Shown here: one piece after another, positions 1 through 7,394 of the stretch
Numbering within the stretch: the stretch's first letter is position 1
Layout: every line of letters starts with the position of its first letter
Origin: Bacteriovoracaceae bacterium UBA4096
GTDB lineage: Bacteria; Bdellovibrionota; Bacteriovoracia; Bacteriovoracales; Bacteriovoracaceae
NCBI GenBank assembly: GCA_002381945.1
Contig: DFXY01000026.1
Span: forward strand, 48,641-112,640
Length of the DNA: 64,000 nucleotides
Direction: 5' to 3'
Notes under the pieces: generated by a model
The model's database searches: none
What the model saw: only the letters and a program-made list of their open reading frames with translations
What the model was told of the DNA's origin: nothing
Position numbers and translations under genes: made by a program

Positions 1-1448
1 AAGGAAACCCTTCACTTCTGGGAAGCTACTACGAAAATAATTGTGAAAAAATAAAAGAACAATTTGTTCAGTCAGTCTGTGCACCGGAAAATGGTCTGAT
101 TCAGAAAATTAGTCCTGACGATTTAAACAAATACCTCACTTTCACCAAGAAAGATGTGGATTCAACCTTAAAAGACACAATCCTTTGCCGAATGATAAAT
201 AGCCGGGCCAAAGGCGATCAGTTCATTAAATTAATTGATCCAAACACCAATATTAACCTATCAGACTATCTGGATCGTAAATCAAAACCTGATCAAAAAA
301 GAACCAGCGGTTACGCCAATTTTATTAAGTCTATCGACAATGGAAACTCAGCAGTTACAAAATATATCGAGCGGATAAGTAGCATTGGCGAAAAAGAACG
401 AATTTCATCGCCTGAGATGGCATCCTTGGCCAATATTCCGAAAGGAGCGATTACGCCATCCTTAGCACCTGGCAAGCAATCTACTGTACTGTCTGACAAA
501 AATGAAGAAAACATTTTAAATAAGTCACAATCGTCCAATGTAAATGCTATGGCCGCCAATGCTTACATCAGCCCTTCGGTTGCCTCGCCAGAAGCTTCTC
601 CGAGTAAAAAGACGACGAAAAACAATAAGGCCTTACTAAGAGATTTTTTAGCGGATGAGAGCAATAAGGCCGAAGTTGAAAAACTTCTATCAAATACCAG
701 CGACGAGGATCTAAAAGAGCTATTAAGATTAAAAGATGAAATTGCCAGAGATAAAGAAAGGATGAATGAGCTCGTTCGGGAAACAGAAAGAATGAAAGTG
801 AAAAACCTGGAGCAAAACCTGGAAAGCCTTGAGAAAGAGATAAATACTCCTGCAAAGGTGGCCACTCGATCTGAGGATAATAGCTATGAAGCACCAGTCT
901 TTCAGGGTGGAAGCTTGTCAGGTTCGATGGTTTCAAAAAGTGGATCAATGGACAACCGTGAAGCTTCATACTTTTCCGAATCTTCTTCAGGTCAGGCCTC
1001 CACCTCTAAAGGTAGTAGTTCCTCTGCGGCTCAGATAACGAGAAGTCCAGCATCCCGTACTGATGTCGCTTCGGTCAAAGAAGCATCCCGTGGGGCGATT
1101 ATCATCGAATCGAAGATGGTTCGTGTTAATGACAGAGAATTCGGACAAGAAGATTTAAGTAAAGAAGTAATATCATACGTAACTCAAACTGATCTAGATG
1201 TACAAACTTTGAAACGCTTAAAAGAAACAGGTGTAGTGCTTAAGTTTAAAGTCTTAAAAGATGGCGTCGAGATTCAGCAAGAAATGAAAGTTCAGTACTC
1301 CTCATTAACAGCTGAGGCCAAGTCGATTCTGGACAAGAAAATTGCCAATCAGGAGAAGTCTCAGGAGTATCAACGCGTAAAACGTGCCCACTCCTTTGCG
1401 GCCTTAAAATTGATCCTGGGACTAAAAACCCAGGAACAGATTAATTAA
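1..1448 (+). CDS. Large Ser-rich coiled-coil protein, 5' end cut by the window edge
   Basis: The reading frame ending at 1448 is open back to the first bases of the window, so the true start lies outside. A GTG at 156 is only an internal codon: in-frame residues before it read on without a stop (for example a stretch containing CAPENG and SPDDLNKYL). The visible 480 or so residues hold a Cys-containing N-terminal part, a strongly charged coiled-coil segment encoded around 650-850 (rich in Lys, Glu, Leu), a Ser/Ala/Thr-rich low-complexity stretch around 870-1080, and a compact C-terminal segment from about 1090. I do not recognise the family. The composition suits an exported or surface-associated structural protein, but no signal peptide can be judged. 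An inverted repeat (CCTGGG 1415-1420, CCCAGG 1429-1434) lies inside the last codons. The next gene starts about 45 bases on with its own promoter. Confidence 0.75.
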   Translation, partial: GNPSLLGSYYENNCEKIKEQFVQSVCAPENGLIQKISPDDLNKYLTFTKKDVDSTLKDTILCRMINSRAKGDQFIKLIDPNTNINLSDYLDRKSKPDQKRTSGYANFIKSIDNGNSAVTKYIERISSIGEKERISSPEMASLANIPKGAITPSLAPGKQSTVLSDKNEENILNKSQSSNVNAMAANAYISPSVASPEASPSKKTTKNNKALLRDFLADESNKAEVEKLLSNTSDEDLKELLRLKDEIARDKERMNELVRETERMKVKNLEQNLESLEKEINTPAKVATRSEDNSYEAPVFQGGSLSGSMVSKSGSMDNREASYFSESSSGQASTSKGSSSSAAQITRSPASRTDVASVKEASRGAIIIESKMVRVNDREFGQEDLSKEVISYVTQTDLDVQTLKRLKETGVVLKFKVLKDGVEIQQEMKVQYSSLTAEAKSILDKKIANQEKSQEYQRVKRAHSFAALKLILGLKTQEQIN

Positions 1449-1458
1449 GGACAGCACT

Positions 1459-1487
1459 TTTACCTGATACTTTATTTGTGCTAGCAT
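1459..1487 (+). promoter_or_regulatory. Promoter of the Fur-family gene, leaderless layout
   Basis: A -35-like TTTACC (1459-1464) and a -10-like TAGCAT (1482-1487, extended by an upstream TG) are 17 bases apart. Only five bases separate the -10 from the ATG at 1493, so transcription should begin at or next to the start codon. There is no Shine-Dalgarno sequence before this ATG. Inferred from sequence only. Confidence 0.45.
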
Positions 1488-1492
1488 CCTGT

Positions 1493-1945
1493 ATGGACAA
1501 AAAATGTTGCCATTCACCGTTGAGCGAAGCGGCCGCCAAAGATATTTTAACTGAGAATGGGCTTAACCGCACTAAGGGTAAGATTAAAATCCTCCAGGAA
1601 ATATCCCGGTCTCATAAACCCCTTTCGGTAGTGGAAATTCACTCAAGGATGAAGGAAAGCTGTGATGTTTCAACCATTTTTCGAACACTGACGCAGTTTA
1701 AGGAAAAGCATTTAATTCAGGAAGTTAATCTGGATGAAGGCTTCTTTCGCTATGAAATGAATCATGCATCAGACGGTCATCACAACCCTCATCATCATCA
1801 TCACGTTCGTTGTCGAAGTTGCGGTGATATTAAAAATATTGAACACTGTGATCTGGCGCCTTTTGAAAAGGCCATCGCCAAGCTTGGCTTTAAAGACATG
1901 GAGCATCGCCTGGAATTCTCCGGCATATGCTCCAAATGTCGTTAA
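1493..1945 (+). CDS. Fur-family metalloregulator, probably zinc (Zur-like)
   Basis: Fur-family transcriptional repressors bind a metal ion and then a palindromic operator to shut down uptake genes. The 150-residue product has the N-terminal winged helix (helix region with NRTKGKIKILQEI and VSTIFRTL), then the dimerisation domain with a His cluster (HHNPHHHHHV) and two Cys-x2-Cys pairs (RCRSC, CSKC) that form the structural zinc site. The start is placed at ATG 1493; an upstream in-frame GTG at 1478 lies inside the predicted promoter. It sits tail-to-tail, three bases away, with a TonB receptor resembling zinc transporters, and a 15-base palindrome in front of that receptor has the spacing of Fur-family operators. 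Together these favour zinc, but Fur, Zur and PerR cannot be told apart with certainty by eye. Confidence 0.85.
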   Translation: MDKKCCHSPLSEAAAKDILTENGLNRTKGKIKILQEISRSHKPLSVVEIHSRMKESCDVSTIFRTLTQFKEKHLIQEVNLDEGFFRYEMNHASDGHHNPHHHHHVRCRSCGDIKNIEHCDLAPFEKAIAKLGFKDMEHRLEFSGICSKCR

Positions 1946-1948
1946 TCT

Positions 1949-3928
1949 TTAAAATTGAAACTGGGCCCCGACAATTAAGTTTCTGCCAGGAAGAGGTGAA
2001 ATCTCTTTTAAGGTTGAAACGTGACTTCTGGCTTCGACATCAAAAATATTTCTCACTCGGGCAAACAAATCCAAAGAAGAGATATTTCCCACCATGTGGT
2101 ACGTGTAACCAATATTAGTTAATGTATAATCTTCCGTTCTCGATTCAAAATCTGCAGTTTTTGTCTGATGTGCCACATACTGAGCTTCGATGTCCCCTGT
2201 CCAACGGTCACTGGCATACTCAACTCCGACAGAGAATCTTGGAGGAGAAAGCCTTGGAAGATCTTTCCCGGAATCAGTATCTTTTCCTCGAACAAGATCA
2301 AATTTATTCAATAGATAAAGCGCCCCTCGGGATAACTTTCCAATTTCTAACCGATTATCCAGATCAATCCCATAAAAGAGAGCATCCACTTGCTGATAAT
2401 CATACACAGCAAAACCTTCACCCGGAGAAACACCACCTGTGGGGTTTAGAGAGATATAGTCCTTGAACACTTGAGTATAAATACTGCCGGTGAATTCATT
2501 CTTGTCAGAAACATTTTTATAGGTCACTTCAAAGGCAGTGGCCTTTTCTTTAATTAATGTCGAATCCCCTTGTTCAAAAGTGCTGGTAGCAAGGTGATCG
2601 CCGTTAGCATAAAGTTCCTGAAAGTTAGGGGCCCTTTCAGAATAAGAAAGACTTGTTTCAAGGGTATTTTTTTTAGAAAAGTCATAACAATGCCCGATGG
2701 AAGCATTCATCCCCAGATAACTTTTCTCGTCAGAAGCTCCAAAGTTATCAGATGATTTTTTTTCAATCTCTAAATTTTCCAGACGGCCTCCAAAGCGAAG
2801 AGCATGCTTACCAAGTGAAAGCTGTTGAAAAGTGAAGAGTGCAATTTTTGTGTTTTGTGATTTTGGTAAAAAGGCTTCTTCACCTTTGGCACTAAAGTTA
2901 AAAAATTGTGTTTGAACCCCTGTTACACCATTGAGATCTCCCGACTTATTGAGTCCCTCAATCCTTGTTTCATTACCATTATTTTTAAAGGTTGTGCCGG
3001 TCTGACCACCTTCGATTTCACGATGAAAATAATCACTTTGGGCCGACTTCAATTTGATTTTTCTAAATAGACCATTTTCCGGACGATATTCTCCATGAAA
3101 TTCAAAACGATTCTGAGTCATATCAATGGAGACTTCTTCGTCAGCTACAGACCCATAGAGAGTATTATAATGGTTGAAAGAAACTCCGTAATAACCACGA
3201 TCAAGAATTCGCGAGACAGCAACGGCCACATTGTCTTGCTTGTTGAAACTATTTGGAAGCTTATCCTTGGCCTCATCAGCTAATGGGTCGGTTTTTCTTT
3301 TTTTTGAACTACGGGCATAACCAGGTATGCGTTGCTCACCTAAATTTCGGGTAGAACCATCCACATGAAACATCCACTTATTTTTTCCATAGTTCAAGTG
3401 AAGGGCGGAACTCATTCCATTATTAACTGTCTCGCCTTGAGTTAAAAATTTCGTAAAAAAACCCTCTTCATAAGAATAATGAATACGATTCGTCACCAGA
3501 TTCACTACTCCACCAACGGCAGAAGATCCATACAGAAGACTCATCGGTCCTCTAACAATATCCATTTGATCAATTGTTAATGTATCAACTGGTATAGCAT
3601 GATCCAAACTCTGGGTTGATGCATCTAAAGTTCCAAGACTGTTTTGCAGAACCCGGATTCTGTCCCCATCCAGGCCTCTTATTACCGGACGACCGGAATT
3701 AGGCCCAAAGCTGGTACTTTGAACACCTGCCTCTGAACTGAGAGTGTCACCAATACTGGTCTGACGTCTTTTAGTTAATTCACGACCTTTTAATTTTTTT
3801 ACACTCGGAACGAAATCTACCAACCCCTGGGTCTCTTCGTGTTCGATTACCTCAATGTCTTGAAGTTTCTCTTCATGTGCATGAATGGTTGAACTTAATA
3901 ATAGTGCGGCAATAAATAGTGCTTTCAT
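1949..3928 (-). CDS. TonB-dependent outer-membrane receptor, ZnuD-like
   Basis: The 659-residue product has a signal peptide (about residues 1-17), a short His/Glu-rich N-terminus, a plug domain (about 45-150, with the RPVIRGLDGDRIRVLQN and GPMSLLYGSSAVGGVVN signatures) and a C-terminal 22-strand barrel ending in the aromatic residue expected of outer-membrane proteins (QFQF). Members use TonB/ExbBD energy to import metal chelates or other scarce nutrients. The His/Glu-rich N-terminus and the adjacent Fur-family gene suggest zinc, as for ZnuD; iron or another metal is possible. The start ATG at 3928 is preceded by an AAGGA ribosome site. A palindrome at 3941-3955 between promoter and start may be its metal-dependent operator. 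Confidence 0.9.
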   Translation of the reverse strand: MKALFIAALLLSSTIHAHEEKLQDIEVIEHEETQGLVDFVPSVKKLKGRELTKRRQTSIGDTLSSEAGVQSTSFGPNSGRPVIRGLDGDRIRVLQNSLGTLDASTQSLDHAIPVDTLTIDQMDIVRGPMSLLYGSSAVGGVVNLVTNRIHYSYEEGFFTKFLTQGETVNNGMSSALHLNYGKNKWMFHVDGSTRNLGEQRIPGYARSSKKRKTDPLADEAKDKLPNSFNKQDNVAVAVSRILDRGYYGVSFNHYNTLYGSVADEEVSIDMTQNRFEFHGEYRPENGLFRKIKLKSAQSDYFHREIEGGQTGTTFKNNGNETRIEGLNKSGDLNGVTGVQTQFFNFSAKGEEAFLPKSQNTKIALFTFQQLSLGKHALRFGGRLENLEIEKKSSDNFGASDEKSYLGMNASIGHCYDFSKKNTLETSLSYSERAPNFQELYANGDHLATSTFEQGDSTLIKEKATAFEVTYKNVSDKNEFTGSIYTQVFKDYISLNPTGGVSPGEGFAVYDYQQVDALFYGIDLDNRLEIGKLSRGALYLLNKFDLVRGKDTDSGKDLPRLSPPRFSVGVEYASDRWTGDIEAQYVAHQTKTADFESRTEDYTLTNIGYTYHMVGNISSLDLFARVRNIFDVEARSHVSTLKEISPLPGRNLIVGAQFQF

Positions 3929-3940
3929 GATTTCCTTATT

Positions 3941-3955
3941 TGCAAGTCAGTTGCA
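3941..3955. promoter_or_regulatory. Candidate Fur/Zur-type operator before the TonB receptor gene
   Basis: TGCAAGTCAGTTGCA is a 7-1-7 inverted repeat with one mismatched pair; the outer five bases of each arm match perfectly. It overlaps the expected transcription start of the receptor gene, where a bound repressor would block initiation. Spacing matches Fur-family operators in general; the specific bases do not match a consensus I know. Confidence 0.4.
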
Positions 3956-3958
3956 GTT

Positions 3959-3986
3959 ATTTTAATGTTTATTTATGCCTTGTAAA
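3959..3986 (-). promoter_or_regulatory. Promoter of the TonB receptor gene
   Basis: Read on the minus strand: TTTACA (3986-3981), 16-base spacer, TAAAAT (3964-3959). The expected start falls near 3952, inside the candidate operator. Confidence 0.45.
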
Positions 3987-4006
3987 GTCAAGAACTTGAA
4001 AATGCT

Positions 4007-4035
4007 TTGCACAATTTTTTTTCGAATACTACAAT
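4007..4035 (+). promoter_or_regulatory. Promoter of the LD-carboxypeptidase gene, leaderless layout
   Basis: TTGCAC (4007-4012), a 17-base spacer and TACAAT (4030-4035) form a good sigma-70-type promoter. Six bases separate the -10 from the ATG at 4042, so the mRNA should start at the A of the start codon. No ribosome-binding sequence is present. Confidence 0.6.
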
Positions 4036-4041
4036 TAGAGT

Positions 4042-4977
4042 ATGAAAAAATATAACTGGGCCTATCTTAAAAAAGGTGACGTTGTCGATGTCATCGCTCC
4101 TGCTTCAAACTCTCCACTTCACCGCCTGGAGGATGGAATCCACTGGATTAAAAGAGTGGGACTCGTTCCCAATGTGCCTGAAGATATAATCAAAACGGAT
4201 GTATTTTTTGCGGCTCCCTTAGAGGTTCAATTAAGACACCTCACAGAAGCACTCTATTCAGATTCCAAGGCCATCTGGTGCCTCAGGGGCGGTTACGGTA
4301 GTATGAGGCTTATCCCCTTTCTCCTTAAAATGAAGCCTCCTAAAAAATCAAAGCTATTCATCGGTTTTAGTGACATCACGGCCCTCCACATTTTTTTTAA
4401 CCAGCACTGGAAATGGCCTACTATCCATGGCCGTACTGTCAGCCAAATGCATCCAGATCTGGCAAATACACCTGACAGGAAATTTTTAAAAGATGTCATC
4501 TTTGGCAAAACCGATCAGAAAACCTTCAAAAGATTAAAACCTCTCAACGACAAGGCCAGGGCAGAAAATACAATTGAAGGAACGATTACGGGAGGTAACT
4601 TAAGAATCGTGCAATCCTCTTTAGGTACTTCATGGGAAGTTAATCCTAAAGGCAAGATCCTGTTTATAGAGGATGTGGCCGAAAGAGGATATAGCGTTGA
4701 TAGGATGCTTGAACAAATGTACCAGGCAAAGCTCATTAATAAAGGAGTAAAGGCCATCGTCTTTGGTGACTTTACCGAAGGCTTTGAAAAAGATGGGAAA
4801 GATCTCACACATGTGGCCCTGCAAAGATTTGCAGAGCGGGTACCCTACCCGGTTTTTTCAGGTCTTAAGGCAGGCCACGATCCGGTTACTCATTACCCAA
4901 TTCCATTCAATACTCATTGTTGGCTCAAAACCGGAAAATCTGGAGAACTGACTTGTCACTATGGAGGGGGAAAATAA
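4042..4977 (+). CDS. ldcA: Muramoyltetrapeptide LD-carboxypeptidase (peptidase family S66)
   Basis: This enzyme removes the terminal D-Ala from tetrapeptide stems during peptidoglycan recycling in the cytoplasm. The 311-residue product has the S66 layout: LRGGYGSMR (about 81-89), the nucleophile Ser110 in GFSDIT, Glu210 in LFIEDV and His279 in AGHDP, which form the unusual Ser-Glu-His triad. There is no signal peptide, as expected for a cytosolic enzyme. Family members also include the immunity protein MccF, which cleaves microcin C; the isolated context here favours cell-wall recycling. It is transcribed away from the TonB receptor from its own promoter. Confidence 0.88.
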   Translation: MKKYNWAYLKKGDVVDVIAPASNSPLHRLEDGIHWIKRVGLVPNVPEDIIKTDVFFAAPLEVQLRHLTEALYSDSKAIWCLRGGYGSMRLIPFLLKMKPPKKSKLFIGFSDITALHIFFNQHWKWPTIHGRTVSQMHPDLANTPDRKFLKDVIFGKTDQKTFKRLKPLNDKARAENTIEGTITGGNLRIVQSSLGTSWEVNPKGKILFIEDVAERGYSVDRMLEQMYQAKLINKGVKAIVFGDFTEGFEKDGKDLTHVALQRFAERVPYPVFSGLKAGHDPVTHYPIPFNTHCWLKTGKSGELTCHYGGGK

Positions 4978-4982
4978 ATAAT

Positions 4983-5300
4983 TTATTTGAAACGTTTTCT
5001 AGAGGCAATGGATTTAAGAAATGACCAATCAAGTTCAACTGGAATGTTTTTCTCCGAACGCAGAATAACTTCTTTCCTTGGAGTTTCTTTCTCTTCGCGT
5101 TCAAAGTCTCTCCCACCGATAACGAAGGTCATGCCTGAATAATATTCATTCATGTCAAATGTATGTGGATTTTTAAAAAGTTCTTTCATCACGATTCTCC
5201 AATCTAAGCTTTCATCGCCAAGATAAAGGGAGAATAGAAATTTAGCAAAGGTAAAATCCGTCAGTATGTAATTCTTTAGGTTATCTATACTTATGCTCAC
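4983..5300 (-). CDS. Small protein of unknown function, coupled to the LOG gene
   Basis: About 105 residues, hydrophobic in the first third and basic at the C-terminus (ASRKRFK). I do not recognise the family. The likely start is GTG at 5300, just inside the 3' end of the upstream LOG gene (stop at 5281), with a TTG one codon earlier. No clear ribosome site is visible, so translation may be coupled to the upstream gene. The 3' end faces the LD-carboxypeptidase gene with only a few bases between. The overlap and the intact frame support a real gene, but the start is uncertain. Confidence 0.5.
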   Translation of the reverse strand: MSISIDNLKNYILTDFTFAKFLFSLYLGDESLDWRIVMKELFKNPHTFDMNEYYSGMTFVIGGRDFEREEKETPRKEVILRSEKNIPVELDWSFLKSIASRKRFK

Positions 5301-6048
5301 CAAGAAATTTATGAGGCCTGATTTTCAGCTCGAAACGATCTGTAGCAATCGACTGGATAAATAATGCCGCTTCTCTGGGAGAATCAGTGAAATATAGGGT
5401 CTGAGTGTCCGCTGGATTGATGGTTTTGGCATCAACTAGCCGCTCCTCTATTAAGACCCTTAAAGGCTCCCAAAACTCTTTACCCACTAATACCACAGGA
5501 AAATTCTTAATCTTTTTTGTTTGAATTAAGGTTAAAATGCCAAATAATTCGTCCAAAGTTCCAAACCCACCAGGCAGCGCCACAAAACCATATGAATATT
5601 TAGCGAGCATGAACTTTCTGACCATGAAGTATTTAAACTCCATCCAGACATCCAGATAAGGATTAGGCTTTTGCTCATGGGGAAGCGTAATGTTGCACCC
5701 TAAAGAGCATCCACCCAAGGATTTTGCACCTTTATTGGCAGCTTCCATAATGCCAGGACCGCCACCGGTCATGACAGCAAACCCCTTTAAAGCAAGCTCC
5801 CTGCCTACTTCATGTCCGAGTTTGTAGAATTCGTGATTTGATTCAAAGCGGGCCGAGCCAAAAACAGTTACGCAAGGACCAACAAAATGGAAAGTCCTAA
5901 GGCCTTTGATAATTTCGAAAAAAACATTGAAAGCGTGATGAATTTCGAATGAGCGTGATTTAGGTCCTTCCAAAAAAACTCTTTCTTCCTGGTCTCTTGA
6001 ACGGGTTCCCCAGTCACTCTGGTTTGAAGCACAAATATCTTCTTTCAT
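5281..6048 (-). CDS. LOG-family nucleotide phosphoribohydrolase (TIGR00730 type)
   Basis: LOG-type enzymes hydrolyse nucleoside 5'-monophosphates to base and ribose 5-phosphate; in plants they release active cytokinins. The 255-residue product carries both signature motifs: GGGPGIMEAANKGA in the first half and PGGFGTLDE in the second, which bind the phosphate and sugar. Older annotations call such proteins lysine decarboxylases, which is wrong for this family. The N-terminal 40 residues are polar and variable. The start ATG is at 6048, with a TATTAT-like -10 on the minus strand about 14 bases upstream. It is divergent from methylglyoxal synthase and probably co-transcribed with the small gene downstream. 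Confidence 0.85.
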   Translation of the reverse strand: MKEDICASNQSDWGTRSRDQEERVFLEGPKSRSFEIHHAFNVFFEIIKGLRTFHFVGPCVTVFGSARFESNHEFYKLGHEVGRELALKGFAVMTGGGPGIMEAANKGAKSLGGCSLGCNITLPHEQKPNPYLDVWMEFKYFMVRKFMLAKYSYGFVALPGGFGTLDELFGILTLIQTKKIKNFPVVLVGKEFWEPLRVLIEERLVDAKTINPADTQTLYFTDSPREAALFIQSIATDRFELKIRPHKFLGEHKYR

Positions 6049-6075
6049 TTAGTTAAACCTTATAATAATTTACCG

Positions 6076-6090
6076 TTCACAAGGAGTGAA
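6076..6090. promoter_or_regulatory. Palindrome between the LOG and mgsA genes
   Basis: TTCAC-AAGGA-GTGAA is a perfect inverted repeat (5-base arms, 5-base spacer) about 13 bases upstream of the mgsA -10 element and upstream of the divergent LOG gene. It could be an operator serving one or both promoters. Confidence 0.3.
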
Positions 6091-6102
6091 GTACACTCTC
6101 AT

Positions 6103-6108
6103 TATCCT
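6103..6108 (+). promoter_or_regulatory. -10 element of mgsA
   Basis: TATCCT, a form that recurs before several genes in this window (for example 26888, 47624, 53510). The start would be near 6115, giving a 5' leader of about 28 bases. The flanking CCTAA-CATT-TTAGG is an inverted repeat. Confidence 0.4.
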
Positions 6109-6142
6109 AACATTTTAGGTGTTTACCTTCGATGGAAATTTT

Positions 6143-6517
6143 ATGAAAAAAAGTATTGCCCTGATAGCACATGATAATTTCAAAAAGAATCTGGTTAGTT
6201 GGGTCAAGCTTCACTCTCAAACGCTCTCCCATTTCAATCTTTTTGCTACTGGCACCACTGGTAAAAGAATAGAAGATGAAGTGGGATTACCCCTCACTAA
6301 ATTCAAAAGTGGCCCTTTGGGAGGAGACCAACAAATTGGGGCGGGCATAGCCGAAGGCAAAATTGACGCTGTCATTTTTTTCTGGGATCCACTGGCCCCT
6401 CATCCTCATGATGTTGACGTCAAAGCTCTGCTTCGCATAGCTGTCGTCTATGACATTCCTATGGCGTGTAATGAACAGACAGCAAATTACATCATTAAGG
6501 GTCTAGCTACAAACTAG
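6143..6517 (+). CDS. mgsA: Methylglyoxal synthase
   Basis: MgsA converts dihydroxyacetone phosphate to methylglyoxal and phosphate, a bypass of lower glycolysis used when phosphate is short or sugar phosphates build up. From ATG 6143 the product is 124 residues, the usual size. Conserved parts include IALIAHD at the N-terminus, the phosphate-binding TGTTG, SGPLGGDQQIG with the catalytic Asp in GGD, and FFWDPLAPHPHDVDVKALLR with the second His/Asp group. An in-frame GTG at 6119 would add eight residues that are not typical of the family; the ATG has a GGA ribosome site seven bases upstream. The 3' end overlaps the convergent STAS-CheX gene by four bases. Confidence 0.93.
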   Translation: MKKSIALIAHDNFKKNLVSWVKLHSQTLSHFNLFATGTTGKRIEDEVGLPLTKFKSGPLGGDQQIGAGIAEGKIDAVIFFWDPLAPHPHDVDVKALLRIAVVYDIPMACNEQTANYIIKGLATN

Positions 6518-7338
6518 TTCGATAGGCCTATTTCTATAAAAAACGGGCCCATGTTACTTTCAAATGGGATGACAATGACAGGCCCCTTAGTCTGGGCCGA
6601 CAACGAATGATTTTTTCCGGTTACGACTGAAGGGATCGCACTTCTGATTCCATAGCCTAGCTCATTTAGTGAAATTTTTGCTTGTCCAAAAATAATGTTG
6701 ATGATCTCCCCGGCACCATCACAAACATCTTTATCCAGGGTCTGAACCTCTTCACCAATCATTTGCGAGATAATTTTAAGAAACGATTTTTCAGGGAAAC
6801 TAATGACGACTGAGCCGGTAAAAGTATCACTGACAATTCCAATGATGCCTGAAATATCTCCTACAAACTGCTCAGTTGACTTCTTCAAATAAGTCTTGCC
6901 ATGGGTGGCATCAGTACCGGCCTGAACTTTGAGAACATTTAAGGCGGCCGATATGAAAGGATTAATAAACTCCATGTTCAACTTTCTTTTGACCAAAAGA
7001 CCGAATTCTTTTAATGCGGAATTTGCATCTTTGGCAACCTTGAATAGTTTATCGATTCCTTCTGCGTGCATTAAAGACAGTACTGCTTGATTAACATGAA
7101 TAAGCTTTAATTCCTTATCCATTTTCTTAAGTCTTTGTTGAAGATTAATTAAAATTCTAACCCAGTCTTTGGGGAAAGTGACTATTTGCTCACAGTCTAT
7201 CAGGACATGATTCGCCTGTTCAGCAATGGAATCGATATCTTCAGAAAATTTCTTGCAGTTATAGTAATCAAGGATGGTATCCAGTTTCACAACAGTGTAA
7301 CCTTCATGGTGTTCAATTTGATAATTTTTTTCTGCCAT
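6514..7338 (-). CDS. STAS-CheX fusion, chemotaxis-type phosphatase
   Basis: The 274-residue product joins two domains. Residues 1 to about 110 look like a STAS domain (anti-sigma-factor antagonist fold; note HVLIDCEQIVTFPKDWVRILINL). Residues about 120-274 match CheX/CheC: the phosphatase motif Glu-x2-Asn appears in GAGEIINIIFGQAK, and GYGIRSAIPSVVTG is typical of CheX. CheX removes phosphate from the response regulator CheY-P and so ends the motor signal. The STAS part may couple this to a partner-switching or membrane complex; that is inference. No other chemotaxis genes are near. The neighbour downstream, mgsA, is convergent with a four-base overlap. Confidence 0.75.
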   Translation of the reverse strand: MAEKNYQIEHHEGYTVVKLDTILDYYNCKKFSEDIDSIAEQANHVLIDCEQIVTFPKDWVRILINLQQRLKKMDKELKLIHVNQAVLSLMHAEGIDKLFKVAKDANSALKEFGLLVKRKLNMEFINPFISAALNVLKVQAGTDATHGKTYLKKSTEQFVGDISGIIGIVSDTFTGSVVISFPEKSFLKIISQMIGEEVQTLDKDVCDGAGEIINIIFGQAKISLNELGYGIRSAIPSVVTGKNHSLSAQTKGPVIVIPFESNMGPFFIEIGLSN

Positions 7339-7394
7339 CTCTTTTCTCCTGATGGGATTTTAATCCTCCCGACAAGGGTAAAGTATGAGAATAA

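Noticed and set aside
568..969. Minus-strand reading frame opposite the first gene
   Set aside because: No ribosome site or promoter; it mirrors the Ser/Lys/Glu-rich plus-strand frame.
1415..1434. Terminator at the end of the first gene
   Set aside because: The CCTGGG/CCCAGG stem lies inside coding sequence and has no T-run after it; a hairpin of uncertain role.
5281..6048. Lysine decarboxylase
   Set aside because: The PGGxGTxxE motif marks LOG phosphoribohydrolases; true lysine decarboxylases are PLP enzymes of another fold.
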